A DNA stretch of 64,000 bases, taken from Sphingobium sp. Ant17 (lineage in GTDB: Bacteria; Pseudomonadota; Alphaproteobacteria; Sphingomonadales; Sphingomonadaceae). Shown here piece by piece: positions 36,757 to 45,963 of this stretch. A program made the translations under genes and the position numbers. Location of the stretch: assembly GCF_000588875.1 (NCBI RefSeq), contig NZ_JEMV01000007.1:46398-110397 (forward strand), given 5' to 3'. Under the pieces are notes generated by a model, which worked only from the letters and a program-made list of their open reading frames with translations, was not told the DNA's origin and searched no databases. The number at the start of each line of letters is the position of its first letter. The first letter of the stretch is position 1.

Positions 36757-38943
36757 ATGGCTAAGTCAGACAAACCCGCCAGCGCATCAGGCAAAGTAGC
36801 CGAGCAATCCGCTCGCATGATGCCGCCCCCCGCCCCAGCGGATGGCGTGTCGGAAGTTTTTGCCGAGCCGCAGGCAGCCGGCGGCGAAACGCATCAGACG
36901 GCCGGCGGCGATGTGGCCACATTGACGACGGCGCAGGGCATCCCCGTTGCGGACAATCAAAATTCGTTGAAGCAGGGCGCACGCGGGCCGACCCTGTTGG
37001 AAGACACGCATTTTCGCGAGAAGATGTTCCATTTCGACCATGAACGTATTCCAGAGCGCGTCGTCCACGCCCGTGGCTATGGCGCGCATGGCTATTTCGA
37101 GCTGACGGAGTCACTGAGTGACGTGACGCGCGCCGACGTGTTGCAGCGCGTGGGTGAAAAGGTGCCTGCCTTCGTGCGCTTTTCGACCGTCGCCGGATCG
37201 AAGGGGTCGGCCGATCTCGCCCGCGATGTACGCGGCTTTGCGGTCAAGCTCTACACGCAGGAAGGCAATTGGGATCTGGTCGGCAATAATATCCCGGTCT
37301 TCTTCATCCAGGATGCCATCAAATTCCCCGACCTGATCCATGCCGCCAAGCCCGAGCCGGATCGCGATTTCCCCCAGGCGCAGACGGCGCACGATAATTT
37401 CTGGGATTTCATCAGCCTGTCGCCTGAGTCCATGCATATGATCATGTGGACGATGTCGGATCGGGCCATTCCGCGCTCGCTACGCACCATGGAAGGCTTC
37501 GGCGTCCATACGTTCCGCCTGGTCGATGCCGAAGGCAAGTCGACCTTCGTCAAATTCCATTGGAAGCCCAAACAGGGCCTGCAATCGGTTGTCTGGAACG
37601 AAGCGGTCAAGATCAACGGGGCCGACCCCGATTTCCATCGCCGCGACCTGTGGGATGCGATCAATGCGGGCGACTTCCCCGAGTGGGAATTGGGTGTGCA
37701 ATTGTTCGACGATGCCTTTGCCGACAGTTTCGACTTCGACGTGCTGGATGCCACAAAGCTTATTCCCGAAGAACTGGTGCCCGTTCGCGTCATCGGACGT
37801 CTGGTGCTCGACCGGGTGGTCGACAATTTCTTCGCCGAAACCGAGCAGGTTGCCTTTTGCACGCAAAATGCGCCGCCGGGCATCGACTTCAGCAACGATC
37901 CCTTGTTGCAGGGGCGGAACTTCTCCTATCTCGACACCCAGCTCAAACGGCTGGGCGGCCCCAATTTCACGCATATCCCCATCAATGCGCCCAAATGTCC
38001 GATGGTCAATTTCCAGCAAGACGGACATATGGCCATGCGCAATCCCAAGGGCCGCGCCAATTACGAACCCAATAGCTGGGGCGCGGAACAGGGTGGCCCA
38101 CGCGAAGACCCGGCACGTTGCTTCGTCAGCGACGCGCGGGTCGAGGATGGCCTTAAGCAGCGGGTCCGTTCGGAGAGTTTCGTGGACCATTATAGCCAGG
38201 CACGCCAATTCTATGTCAGCCAGATGCCGATCGAGCAGAAGCATATCGGCGATGCGATCGTGTTCGAACTGAGCAAGGTCGAACGGCCCGACATCCGTTC
38301 GCGGACGGTATCGCATCTGCGCAATATCGACGAAACGCTGGCGGCCACCGTGGTAGATGGCCTGGGCATGCCCTTGCCGGATGCCGCGCAGGCGGCACGC
38401 GCCCCGATCATGGACTTGCCACCCTCGGATGCGCTCAGCATCCTCAAAAATGGGCCGGACAATTTCAAGGGTCGTAAGCTCGGCATCCTGCTGACCGATG
38501 GTGCCGACGCCGCGATTTTCGAGGCGCTGGTGAAGGCGGTCGACAAGGAAGGCGCGGTGTATGAAGTCATTGCGCCCAAGATCGGCGGGGTCACCCTGTC
38601 CGATGGCACAGCGGTTGCCGCCAAACAGAAGATCGATGGCGGGCCATCGGTCCTCTATGACGCGATTGCAGTGGTCGCGTCGCCCGATGGCGCGGCGCTA
38701 CTGGCGATGGATGCTGCGGCCAAGGACTTCGTCACCGATGCCTTTGCCCATTGCAAGTTTATAGGGCTTACGGCAGAGGCACAGACCTTATTCGAAAAGG
38801 CGGGTATCGCCGACGATCTGGATGAGGGCTGCCTGCCGCTTGCTACAGCGAAGGATGCCACGACGCTGCTAACCGCCTGTCGCGGGCTGCGCCATTGGCC
38901 ACGGGAAATGACCGTGGATTTGGACGCCGTGCCCGACGCCTGA
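36757..38943 (+). CDS. katE: large-subunit (clade 2) catalase
   Basis: A 728-residue heme catalase that breaks hydrogen peroxide into water and oxygen. The core has the catalytic His in [15 protein letters not shown], the conserved [17 protein letters not shown] region in pieces, [17 protein letters not shown] and the heme-ligand Tyr in [11 protein letters not shown]-terminal class-I-glutaminase-like domain (about residues 570-725, [18 protein letters not shown]) marks it as the HPII type. GAGGAT precedes the ATG. It stands just upstream of the glycosyltransferase operon on the same strand, separated by a hairpin. Confidence 0.96.
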   Translation: MAKSDKPASASGKVAEQSARMMPPPAPADGVSEVFAEPQAAGGETHQTAGGDVATLTTAQGIPVADNQNSLKQGARGPTLLEDTHFREKMFHFDHERIPERVVHARGYGAHGYFELTESLSDVTRADVLQRVGEKVPAFVRFSTVAGSKGSADLARDVRGFAVKLYTQEGNWDLVGNNIPVFFIQDAIKFPDLIHAAKPEPDRDFPQAQTAHDNFWDFISLSPESMHMIMWTMSDRAIPRSLRTMEGFGVHTFRLVDAEGKSTFVKFHWKPKQGLQSVVWNEAVKINGADPDFHRRDLWDAINAGDFPEWELGVQLFDDAFADSFDFDVLDATKLIPEELVPVRVIGRLVLDRVVDNFFAETEQVAFCTQNAPPGIDFSNDPLLQGRNFSYLDTQLKRLGGPNFTHIPINAPKCPMVNFQQDGHMAMRNPKGRANYEPNSWGAEQGGPREDPARCFVSDARVEDGLKQRVRSESFVDHYSQARQFYVSQMPIEQKHIGDAIVFELSKVERPDIRSRTVSHLRNIDETLAATVVDGLGMPLPDAAQAARAPIMDLPPSDALSILKNGPDNFKGRKLGILLTDGADAAIFEALVKAVDKEGAVYEVIAPKIGGVTLSDGTAVAAKQKIDGGPSVLYDAIAVVASPDGAALLAMDAAAKDFVTDAFAHCKFIGLTAEAQTLFEKAGIADDLDEGCLPLATAKDATTLLTACRGLRHWPREMTVDLDAVPDA

Positions 38944-38959
38944 TCTCGATCTTCGATCA

Positions 38960-38988
38960 ACCGGGGGCGAATGCGTTTTGCTCCCGGT
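38960..38988 (+). terminator. hairpin after catalase
   Basis: ACCGGGGGC (38960-38968) pairs with GCTCCCGGT (38980-38988): nine pairs with one G-T, and an 11-base loop. It lies between the katE stop and the next start. No clear T tract follows, so termination may be partial. Confidence 0.45.
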
Positions 38989-39015
38989 CCCTATCTTGCC
39001 CAAAGGATATCGTTG

Positions 39016-40155
39016 ATGCGGATTGGCATTATCGCCCATCTCAAGCATCCTATCGCAGAGCCGTTTGCGGGCGGTTTGGAGATGCATACGCATCTTCTAG
39101 CCCGCTCCTTGCGCGATCGCGGCCATGCCGTGACTGTCTTTGCGTCGTCCCAGTCCGAACCCGCATTGGGACTGGAGGCGATCTGTACCGAGACGGCGAT
39201 AACGTCCGTTGGCACGACGGAAGCGAGCGACATCGCCTTCTTTCGCGAGCATCACGCGTATCTGAGCCTGATGACCGGTTTGCGAAACCGGAATTTCGAC
39301 ATCATTCACAACAATGCGCTTCATTATCTGCCGCTAACCATGGCTGACAGCCTGCCCATGCCGATGGTCACGACGTTGCACACGCCGCCATTCTGCTGGC
39401 TGGAAAGCGGCATTCGCCTGTGCGAAGCGCCCAATCATGCGCTGGTGGCGGTATCTCAGTCGGTGGCGTCGCAGTGGAGCCATGTCGCGCCGGCAGATAC
39501 AGTGATCCTCAATGGCATCGACCTGCGTAAATTTGCCTTTCGGGCGCAAGCGGACAGCGATGCCTATCTGGTCTGGTATGGTCGCATCGTCCCGGAAAAG
39601 GGCCTGCATCTGGCAATCGAGGCCGCTCGGTTGATTGGATTGCCTCTGCGCATAGCCGGGCCGATGCTGGACGAAAATTATTATCGGACGGTGATTGTAC
39701 CCGCGCTGGGCGCGGATATGATCCATGTCGGCCATCTCGCGCATAAGGAATTGGCGCAATTGGTGGCGGGAGCCAGCGCTTTCCTGTGTACGCCTTTGTG
39801 GGACGAACCTTATGGGCTGGTCGTGGCCGAGGCGCTGGCCTGTGGCGTGCCGGTCGCCGCCTTTGCACGGGGGGCGATCCCGGAAATTCTTGATTCCAGT
39901 TGCGGTGTTCTGGCGACGCCCGACGATGTCGGGTCGCTGGCGCAGGCAGGACGGGCGGCGCTGGCGCTGGATCGTCGGGCCTGCCGCGCGCGGGCGGAGC
40001 AGATGTGCGATGCCAACCAGATGGTGGAGAGCTATGAAGCGCTCTATCAAAGACAAATCGATCTGGGCAAACCTGTGCCGCGCGATGGTCGAGCCGCGAT
40101 GCATCTGGTGCCGCCATCCTCGCCCGAGTCCTTGCGTGCGATGTTGAATGGCTGA
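39016..40155 (+). CDS. glycosyltransferase family 4
   Basis: A 379-residue GT-B-fold glycosyltransferase that moves a sugar from a nucleotide donor. The N-terminal acceptor domain begins MRIGIIAHLKHPIAEPFAGG; the donor domain has WYGRIVPEKGLHLAIEAA and the GT4 E-x7-E motif in PLWDEPYGLVVAEALACGVPV. ATG at 39016 is the first start that gives the family N-terminus. First gene of a seven-gene operon, and it overlaps the next gene by eight bases. Acceptor unknown. Confidence 0.92.
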   Translation: MRIGIIAHLKHPIAEPFAGGLEMHTHLLARSLRDRGHAVTVFASSQSEPALGLEAICTETAITSVGTTEASDIAFFREHHAYLSLMTGLRNRNFDIIHNNALHYLPLTMADSLPMPMVTTLHTPPFCWLESGIRLCEAPNHALVAVSQSVASQWSHVAPADTVILNGIDLRKFAFRAQADSDAYLVWYGRIVPEKGLHLAIEAARLIGLPLRIAGPMLDENYYRTVIVPALGADMIHVGHLAHKELAQLVAGASAFLCTPLWDEPYGLVVAEALACGVPVAAFARGAIPEILDSSCGVLATPDDVGSLAQAGRAALALDRRACRARAEQMCDANQMVESYEALYQRQIDLGKPVPRDGRAAMHLVPPSSPESLRAMLNG

Positions 40156-41092
40156 CACCGAGCCTGTCCCGGCGATGACGCTATGCGTTTGCGTTCCCGC
40201 GCGGAATGAGGCCGAACGGTTGCCGGTGCTGCTCGACGCGCTGGCCGCGCAGGATTGGCCGACGCCGGTGATGGTGTCGATCGGCATCAACAATACGACC
40301 GACAATAGCCTGAACGTCATTGGCGCGGCGCAGCGGCGGCATGGCGATCGGCTCGACATCGCAGTTGTGACCGCTGATTTTGCGCCGGAACTGGCGCATG
40401 CCGGGTCCGCCCGCAGGCTGGCGATGGATGCCGGGTTGGCGAGGATTATAATGGCTGTCGACGGCGTGCTGATCAGCACGGACGCAGATAGTCGGCCGCC
40501 CGCCGATTGGCTGCGCAATATCGCGGCGGCGCTGGATCGTGGTGCGGATCTGGTGGGTGGTCGGATCGACATCGACGGGCAAGAACCCCTGCCCCCGCCT
40601 GTGCTGGCTCTGCGCGCTGCATGGGACGGCTATTGGAGCGCGGTGCGCGCGATCGAGGATGCGATCGACCCCCTCCCCTGGGATCCGGCACCGCGCCATG
40701 GCGATCATACCGGCGCATCGCTGGCCATTCGTGCTGAGGTGTATCGGGCGTGTGGCGGTGTGCCGTTGTTGGCGACGGGCGAGGATCTGGCGTTGGTGAT
40801 GGCGGCGCTTGCCATCGGCGCGCGGCTCGCGCATCCGGCTGATGTGCGCATCGCCGTGTCGCCGCGCCTGGAGGGGCGCGCGCAGGGGGGTATGGCGAGC
40901 GCGATGCAGCAGCTTTACAAAGTTGCAGAAGACGGCGGGCGACCCTTGGCACCGGCGTTCGATCATTGGCGGGCGCGCGCGATGTGGCGCAAGCGCCTGC
41001 GCGCGCGGGCGGATGGCCATGCGCTGATCGCACGGCACGAACCGCTGCTGCCGCCTATGCCGCACGACATGGCATTGGAGGTGGGGACATGA
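40148..41092 (+). CDS. glycosyltransferase family 2
   Basis: A 314-residue GT-A-fold enzyme: CVCVPARNEAERLPVLLDAL at the start, the metal-binding ISTDADSRPPADWL near residue 110, and GEDLALVMAAL later as the catalytic ED-like region. There is no membrane segment, so it likely acts in the cytoplasm on a soluble or membrane-bound acceptor. Its stop overlaps the next start (ATGA). Confidence 0.88.
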   Translation: MADTEPVPAMTLCVCVPARNEAERLPVLLDALAAQDWPTPVMVSIGINNTTDNSLNVIGAAQRRHGDRLDIAVVTADFAPELAHAGSARRLAMDAGLARIIMAVDGVLISTDADSRPPADWLRNIAAALDRGADLVGGRIDIDGQEPLPPPVLALRAAWDGYWSAVRAIEDAIDPLPWDPAPRHGDHTGASLAIRAEVYRACGGVPLLATGEDLALVMAALAIGARLAHPADVRIAVSPRLEGRAQGGMASAMQQLYKVAEDGGRPLAPAFDHWRARAMWRKRLRARADGHALIARHEPLLPPMPHDMALEVGT

Positions 41093-42129
41093 CGCGACGA
41101 CCGATCGGCTATTATGTCCACCATCATGGTGCCGGGCATCGGGCACGGGCGCAGGCGATTGCCGCCGCAAGCAGCTGGCCGATCACTCTGTTGGGAACCG
41201 GGGTTGGCGAGGCCGGGATCGATTTGGCCGATGATCGGCCGGCGTCGGGCCGGTTCGATGGGGTGGATGCGAGCGGTGGGCGACCGGCGGCGTTGCATTA
41301 TGCGCCGATCGACCATGACGGGGTGCGGATGCGGGTGGCGCGGGTGGCGCAATGGATTGCGACGGAACGGCCTGCGCTGATGGTAGTCGATGTGTCGGTG
41401 GAAATGGCGATGCTGGCGCGGCTGGCATCGGTGCCGACCGTTTGCGTTCGGTTGAACGGTGAACGGAACGATGCGCCGCATCTTGCGGCGTTTCGCAGCG
41501 CGGCGGCATTGCTGGCCCCCTTTCATGCCGATCTTGAGCTGGCATCGACGCCGACATGGGTGCGGGAGCGGACATGCTATTTGCCCGGCATCACGCAAGC
41601 CGCCCCCGGGACGATGCCGTCGTCCGGGCGCATATTGGTGGTGTTTGGACGTGGCGGTGCGCCAGGCGATGGCGCGCGCCTGGCCGAGGCCGCGCGGGCC
41701 TGCCCGGATGTGCAGTGGCGGGCGATTGGGCCGGTGTCGCCCGTTGGCGATTGCCCGCCCAATCTGGAGATCGCGGGTTGGGTTGACGATGCGGCGCGCG
41801 AGATCGGTGCGGCCGACGTGGTGATCGGCGCGGCGGGCGAAGGGCTGGTCGGCGCGATTCTGGTGACGGATCGGCCATTTATCTGCCTGCCCGAAGCGCG
41901 CCCCTTTGGTGAACAACAGGCAACGGCTAGTGGTCTGGCGCGGCTGGGTGCGGCGGTGGTGCTTCAAGATTGGCCGGAGGCAGCAGCGTGGCCCTCCTTG
42001 CTGGCGCAGGCAAAGGCCTTGCCGTCGCAGGCGCGGCAACGGTTGCACAATCCGCAGGGCGCGCAGGCCGCCGCTCAATGGCTCGGCCGTCAAGCGGCGA
42101 AGCTGTGCGCAGGGACGATGGCGGCATGA
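41089..42129 (+). CDS. MurG/UGT-like glycosyltransferase (GT-B)
   Basis: A 346-residue protein with the MurG-type start GYYVHHHGAGHRARAQAIA (a glycine-rich donor/phosphate loop) and a C-terminal domain with RILVVFGRGGAPGDG, LEIAGWVDDAAREIGAADVVIGAAG and a late FGEQQATASGLARLG, the usual EQ donor site. This fits GT28/GT1-like sugar transferases. ATG at 41089 is used because it overlaps the preceding stop. Third sugar transferase of the operon, which suggests that an oligosaccharide or multi-sugar product is made. Confidence 0.8.
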   Translation: MTRRPIGYYVHHHGAGHRARAQAIAAASSWPITLLGTGVGEAGIDLADDRPASGRFDGVDASGGRPAALHYAPIDHDGVRMRVARVAQWIATERPALMVVDVSVEMAMLARLASVPTVCVRLNGERNDAPHLAAFRSAAALLAPFHADLELASTPTWVRERTCYLPGITQAAPGTMPSSGRILVVFGRGGAPGDGARLAEAARACPDVQWRAIGPVSPVGDCPPNLEIAGWVDDAAREIGAADVVIGAAGEGLVGAILVTDRPFICLPEARPFGEQQATASGLARLGAAVVLQDWPEAAAWPSLLAQAKALPSQARQRLHNPQGAQAAAQWLGRQAAKLCAGTMAA

Positions 42130-43241
42130 GTGCGTCACCCTCCCCCGCCACGGCCATCGATCTGCCCGCAGCGCAGGCGAGTGCCATTGCGCCAAGGCTG
42201 ACGGCGTTAGGGGCACGCTATGATGCCGCGCCGGTTTTCCCGATCGAGAGTATGAAATGCTTGGCTGACGCTGGGCTGCATCGCTGCTTTGCGCCTGTCG
42301 CCAGTGGTGGGCATGATTTCGGGAGCGTTGACGCCTGGCATCTCTGCTTGTTCAATGTCCTTCGGATTATAGGTAGGGCAGACCTCAGTGTCGGGCGGCT
42401 CTATGAAGGGCATGTCAATGCGATGATCCTGTTCGATCGTTTCGGATCGGCGACGCAGCATCATGGCTTAGGGCAGAGGCTGGACGCGGGGGCTTTTTAC
42501 GGCATGTGGGCGACCGAGCCGCCGCCGGGCGTGCAGATGATCGGCCGGGTGCTAAAGGGCGCGAAATCCTTTGCGACCGGCGCGGGCGGGCTGGCGCATG
42601 CGATCATCACGGTGCAGCCCGAAGACGGCGCGCGACGGTTGATCGTGGTGGCGGCGGACGATGCGGCGCGGGCCGACCTGTCGCAATGGCGGGTGCGGGG
42701 CATGCGCGCGACGGGGAGCGGCCTATATGATCTGACCGACATGATCGTTGCGGAAGATGACCTTCTGGGGGGGCCGGGCGACTATGATCGCGAACCGCTG
42801 TTCACGACCGGTGCGTGGCGGTTCACGGCGGTGCAGCTGGGCGGGATCGAAGCGCTGTTGATCGAAACCCGCAAGGCGATGTCGGACGCGGCGCGCGGCG
42901 ACCCGATGCAACGCGCGAAATTCGCCGATGCGGTGGCGGCTACGCGCACCGCCTATCTGTGGGTGCGCGAAGCGGCTCTTCGCGCCGCGCGGGAGGATGC
43001 CGATGGCCCGGCCTTTGCGCGGATGACGCGCGGGGTTGTGGAGCGTGCCGCTTTGGATGTCATGGAACTTGCGGCGCGCATCGTGGGTACGCGCAGCGCG
43101 ATGGACGGGCAGCGGATCGACAAGATCAGCCGGGATTTGAGCCTTTATCTGCGCCAGGGCGGTCCCGATTATGCGCGGGATCAGGCGGCGCTCACCTGGC
43201 TGGATCATGACGCTTGGGGCGCGGAGGATCCATTATGGTGA
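42126..43241 (+). CDS. acyl-CoA-dehydrogenase-fold flavoprotein, probably not a true dehydrogenase
   Basis: A 371-residue protein with the acyl-CoA dehydrogenase fold (helical N-terminus, FYGMWATEPPPG and VLKGAKSFATGAGGLAHAI in the middle domain). Where ordinary family members carry the catalytic Glu (YEGT), it reads RDLSLYLRQGGPD at about residues 336-348. That pattern is nearer to the flavin monooxygenases of this fold (DszC and the amino-sugar N-oxygenases) than to fatty-acid oxidation. It sits between a sugar transferase and a sugar deacetylase with ATGA overlaps, so an amino-sugar substrate is plausible. This function is inference. Confidence 0.8.
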   Translation: MSASPSPATAIDLPAAQASAIAPRLTALGARYDAAPVFPIESMKCLADAGLHRCFAPVASGGHDFGSVDAWHLCLFNVLRIIGRADLSVGRLYEGHVNAMILFDRFGSATQHHGLGQRLDAGAFYGMWATEPPPGVQMIGRVLKGAKSFATGAGGLAHAIITVQPEDGARRLIVVAADDAARADLSQWRVRGMRATGSGLYDLTDMIVAEDDLLGGPGDYDREPLFTTGAWRFTAVQLGGIEALLIETRKAMSDAARGDPMQRAKFADAVAATRTAYLWVREAALRAAREDADGPAFARMTRGVVERAALDVMELAARIVGTRSAMDGQRIDKISRDLSLYLRQGGPDYARDQAALTWLDHDAWGAEDPLW

Positions 43242-43903
43242 CGGCCACTCTGTCCTCGCGCCAATGGCGTGATCTGCGCTGGCTGGTGCTGGCCCCGCAT
43301 CCCGACGATGAGACATTGGGGGCAGGCGCGCTGATTGCGCAGACGGCAAGAGCGGGTCGGTTGGCGGGTCTCGTCTATCTGACCGATGGCACCGGATCGC
43401 ATGCGACGGCGCAAAGACTGGCGGCGGCGCGGCGGCGCGAGGCGACCCGGGCGGTGCACCGGTTGACCGGTGGACGGGTGCGGCGGCCCGTGCATCTGGA
43501 TTGGAAGGATGCAACGCCGGCACGTCCCGGTGACCCGCTGTTCGAACGGACGGCGCGCTATCTCGCGGCCTTGTGTCGGCGTTGGCGGGTGGATGCGCTG
43601 GCGGTCACGGCCAGGCATGAACCGCATTGTGACCATGCCGCAGCAGCGGCGCTGGCCTATGCCGTGCATGCGCAGGCAATGCGCAATTTGTTGGTGGCGG
43701 AATATCTGGTCTGGGCGGACAGGCCTGATCACCATATGCGGCGCGTGATCCAGACGGCGCCAATGCCTGCGGGGCAGCGGCGGTTGGCGCTGGCGGCGCA
43801 TCGCAGCCAGTTGACCGCAGCGCATGGCCCCGGCTTTCGCCTTTCCCCCGATCAGCGACGCATGGCGGCGCACGACATCCTTTATGTGCGGAGACGGCCA
43901 TGA
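43235..43903 (+). CDS. PIG-L/LmbE-family deacetylase
   Basis: A 222-residue zinc-dependent N-deacetylase. The metal motif is LAPHPDDETLGAG at about residues 19-31, with the third ligand in ARHEPHCDHAAA near residue 135. Family members remove the acetyl group from N-acetylglucosamine residues in GPI-anchor precursors, mycothiol, bacillithiol and antibiotics. It overlaps the upstream flavoprotein gene by seven bases and the methyltransferase gene by four. It probably frees an amine on the sugar built by the neighbouring transferases. Confidence 0.92.
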   Translation: MVTATLSSRQWRDLRWLVLAPHPDDETLGAGALIAQTARAGRLAGLVYLTDGTGSHATAQRLAAARRREATRAVHRLTGGRVRRPVHLDWKDATPARPGDPLFERTARYLAALCRRWRVDALAVTARHEPHCDHAAAAALAYAVHAQAMRNLLVAEYLVWADRPDHHMRRVIQTAPMPAGQRRLALAAHRSQLTAAHGPGFRLSPDQRRMAAHDILYVRRRP

Positions 43904-44490
43904 CACGGCATGTGAACAGTCTGGAGCCCCTCTATTTCGAACAGATGTTTCAGGGGACGCCCGATCCCTGGTCGTTGGAAACGAGCGCCTATGAGCGGGC
44001 CAAATATGCGCATAGCGTTCGGGCGCTGGGCGATCGACCCTATGAATTGGGGTTCGAGGTCGGCTGCGCAAAGGGCATGTTGACGCGCGATCTGGCCGAA
44101 CATTGCCGGGCGCTGGTGGCCATCGACGTCAGCGAAACAGCGCTGCAGGGTGCGCGTGAGCGGTGCGCGGCGTTCGATCATGTCTCGTTCAACCGCATGA
44201 CCTTTCCCGCGCAAGTGCCGCTGGGTGGCCCGTTCGACCTCATCATCCTGTCCGAAGTCGTCTATTATTGGGATGATGACGATATTCGCAGGGCGGCCCA
44301 ATGGGCTGGCACACACAGCGCGCCGGGCGGCGACATATTGCTGGTCCATTGGACGGGCGAGACCGACTATCCGCAAAGTGGAGATGAAGCGGTGGAGAAG
44401 TTTCGCGCGGCGCTGCCGGAGCCGATGGAGGTCATCGCGACCGATCATCGGGAAGACTATCGTCTGGACCTTTGGCGCAACTGCGCATGA
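43900..44490 (+). CDS. SAM-dependent methyltransferase, NodS-like
   Basis: A 196-residue class I methyltransferase. The start (YFEQMFQGTPDPWSLETSAYE) and the SAM loop FEVGCAKGMLTRDLAEHC, followed by LVAIDVS, are those of the NodS group, which in rhizobia N-methylates the deacetylated amino sugar of Nod factors. The PIG-L deacetylase directly upstream would supply such an amine, so N-methylation of a sugar is a reasonable guess. There is no NodC or NodA here, so this is not a nodulation cluster. Confidence 0.9.
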   Translation: MTRHVNSLEPLYFEQMFQGTPDPWSLETSAYERAKYAHSVRALGDRPYELGFEVGCAKGMLTRDLAEHCRALVAIDVSETALQGARERCAAFDHVSFNRMTFPAQVPLGGPFDLIILSEVVYYWDDDDIRRAAQWAGTHSAPGGDILLVHWTGETDYPQSGDEAVEKFRAALPEPMEVIATDHREDYRLDLWRNCA

Positions 44491-45332
44491 GGATGAGCGT
44501 CCTGACGATCGTGAAGGACCGACCGGAGCATCTGGCGCAGTTGATCGAGGGCTTGGGACGTAGCGAAACGCTTCCGGGTGAATTATTGATCGTCGACATG
44601 GGCAGTGACCCGCCCGTCGAAGTGCAGGCCACGCCATACCCCGTCCATATCGTGCGGCTCGATCAGGCGGGCCTGCCGCTTGCCGCTGCACGCAATGCGG
44701 CGGCGCACGCGGCGCGCGGCGACATGCTGCTGTTCTTGGACGTCGATTGCATCCCAATGCGGGGGCTGACGACGGCTATGGCCGATGCGCTGGACGGGCA
44801 AGACGCTCTGATCTGCGCCGAAGCGCTGTATCTTGGCCCCAGGGATGCCCGCGGCCAGTGGGACGAAACGGCATTGATGTCACGCGCCAAGCCGCATCCG
44901 GTGCGCCCTTTTCCCGCTGTAGGACTGCGGGAGGAACAAAATGCCGGGCTGTTCTGGTCGTTGATCTTTGGTATCCGGCGCGAGCGGTTCGTCGAGCTTG
45001 GTGGGTTTGACGAGGGCTTTTCCGGCTATGGAGCGGAGGATACCGATTTCGGCTTTCGTGCGAAGGCGGCGGCCATGCCCTTGCTCTTCATGGGCGGGAC
45101 GGGTGCTTTTCATCAATATCATGATGTGATCGACCCGCCGCTGCAACATCTGGCCGATATCGTGCGCAATGCACGACTGTTTCGGAAAAAATGGGGTATG
45201 TGGCCGATGGAGGGTTGGCTCGACGCATTTGAAAAGGCGGAGTTGATCGCGCGCGTGGGCGATTCAATATCGTTGCTTCGATTGCCGACCGTCATCGAAC
45301 TAGATCGAGCACGGGTCGCAACGCCGGATTGA
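44487..45332 (+). CDS. glycosyltransferase family 2, with C-terminal galactosyltransferase-like domain
   Basis: A 281-residue GT-A enzyme: MSVLTIVKDRPEHLAQLIEG, LPLAAARNAAAHAARGDMLL, the metal site LFLDVDCIPMRG and a downstream LGGFDEGFSGYGAEDTDF that matches the catalytic segment of chondroitin-polymerase/galactosyltransferase-type enzymes. It overlaps the methyltransferase stop (ATGA) and closes the operon; a strong hairpin follows 18 bases later. Confidence 0.9.
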   Translation: MRMSVLTIVKDRPEHLAQLIEGLGRSETLPGELLIVDMGSDPPVEVQATPYPVHIVRLDQAGLPLAAARNAAAHAARGDMLLFLDVDCIPMRGLTTAMADALDGQDALICAEALYLGPRDARGQWDETALMSRAKPHPVRPFPAVGLREEQNAGLFWSLIFGIRRERFVELGGFDEGFSGYGAEDTDFGFRAKAAAMPLLFMGGTGAFHQYHDVIDPPLQHLADIVRNARLFRKKWGMWPMEGWLDAFEKAELIARVGDSISLLRLPTVIELDRARVATPD

Positions 45333-45349
45333 GCGGCGGTAACGGACAG

Positions 45350-45371
45350 TCGGCGGGGTTGCCCCCGCCGA
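45350..45371. terminator. strong hairpin ending the glycosyltransferase operon
   Basis: TCGGCGGGG (45350-45358) and CCCCGCCGA (45363-45371) pair perfectly with a 4-base loop, and TCTGGTTTT follows on the plus strand. It lies in the 46-base gap between convergent genes and may serve both. Confidence 0.75.
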
Positions 45372-45378
45372 TCTGGTT

Positions 45379-45831
45379 TTAGTGCTGCATCGAATGCTTG
45401 ATGTCGCGCATTTCGTCATGCCCGGCCTTGACCGAGGTATAGCAGCCTTCGATCACGCTGCGCACGGCGGGCGTCAGTTCCATGTCGCCCAGCGCGTCTT
45501 CGAACTTGGCCTTGATATGATCTTCGCCAGCTTCGACTTCGTTGACGATCGCCTTGTCGTCATGGCCGGTCACAACCGCCTTGAGGTTGAGGAACATGCG
45601 GTGCGCGCCGGCAAGGACGGTGCCATCATCTTCCGGATTGCCGCCGAGACGGGCAACTTCCTGCTGCAAACGGGCAGCGACTTCGCGCCGCTCAGTCGCG
45701 CGGCTGGTGAAAAGGGTAACGAAGCGGCCGCCGTCGCTGTCCTTGGCAGCTTCGGTATAGCCATCGGCGCTGTCTATCGTCGTTTCGATCAGGCCGTTCA
45801 GGGTCGAAATATCATGGTTGTTGTCGGACAT
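45379..45831 (-). CDS. PA2169-type four-helix-bundle protein (DUF2383)
   Basis: A 150-residue, all-helical, ferritin-like protein. The start LNGLIETTIDSADGYTEAAK and spaced E/H residues (RATERREVAARLQQEV, NEVEAGEDHIKAKFEDAL, KAGHDEMRDIKHSM) fit DUF2383, a family seen among stress-induced genes. The role is not established; metal binding is possible. ATG at 45831 is chosen because the in-frame upstream stretch is not protein-like. It neighbours catalase at some distance, consistent with a stress-related locus. Confidence 0.85.
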   Translation of the reverse strand: MSDNNHDISTLNGLIETTIDSADGYTEAAKDSDGGRFVTLFTSRATERREVAARLQQEVARLGGNPEDDGTVLAGAHRMFLNLKAVVTGHDDKAIVNEVEAGEDHIKAKFEDALGDMELTPAVRSVIEGCYTSVKAGHDEMRDIKHSMQH

Positions 45832-45963
45832 AGTGGTTCCCGTCTTGAAAGATGAAAACCGGCGCCAGTGGCAACCGGATATCTCCCCAACGACGGGCCA
45901 CTGGGAAAGTCGCATATAAATATGGCCCCTTAACCTCCATCAATGAGATTGATTGGCGGGCCG

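Noticed and set aside
40181..42216. Long open frames on the minus strand opposite the glycosyltransferase genes
   Set aside because: Their translations are Arg/His/Pro-rich with no domain, and the plus strand carries overlapping, recognisable enzymes.
39016..45332. Nod-factor or mycothiol gene cluster
   Set aside because: The PIG-L and NodS-like genes invite this, but NodC, NodA, MshC and MshD are absent.
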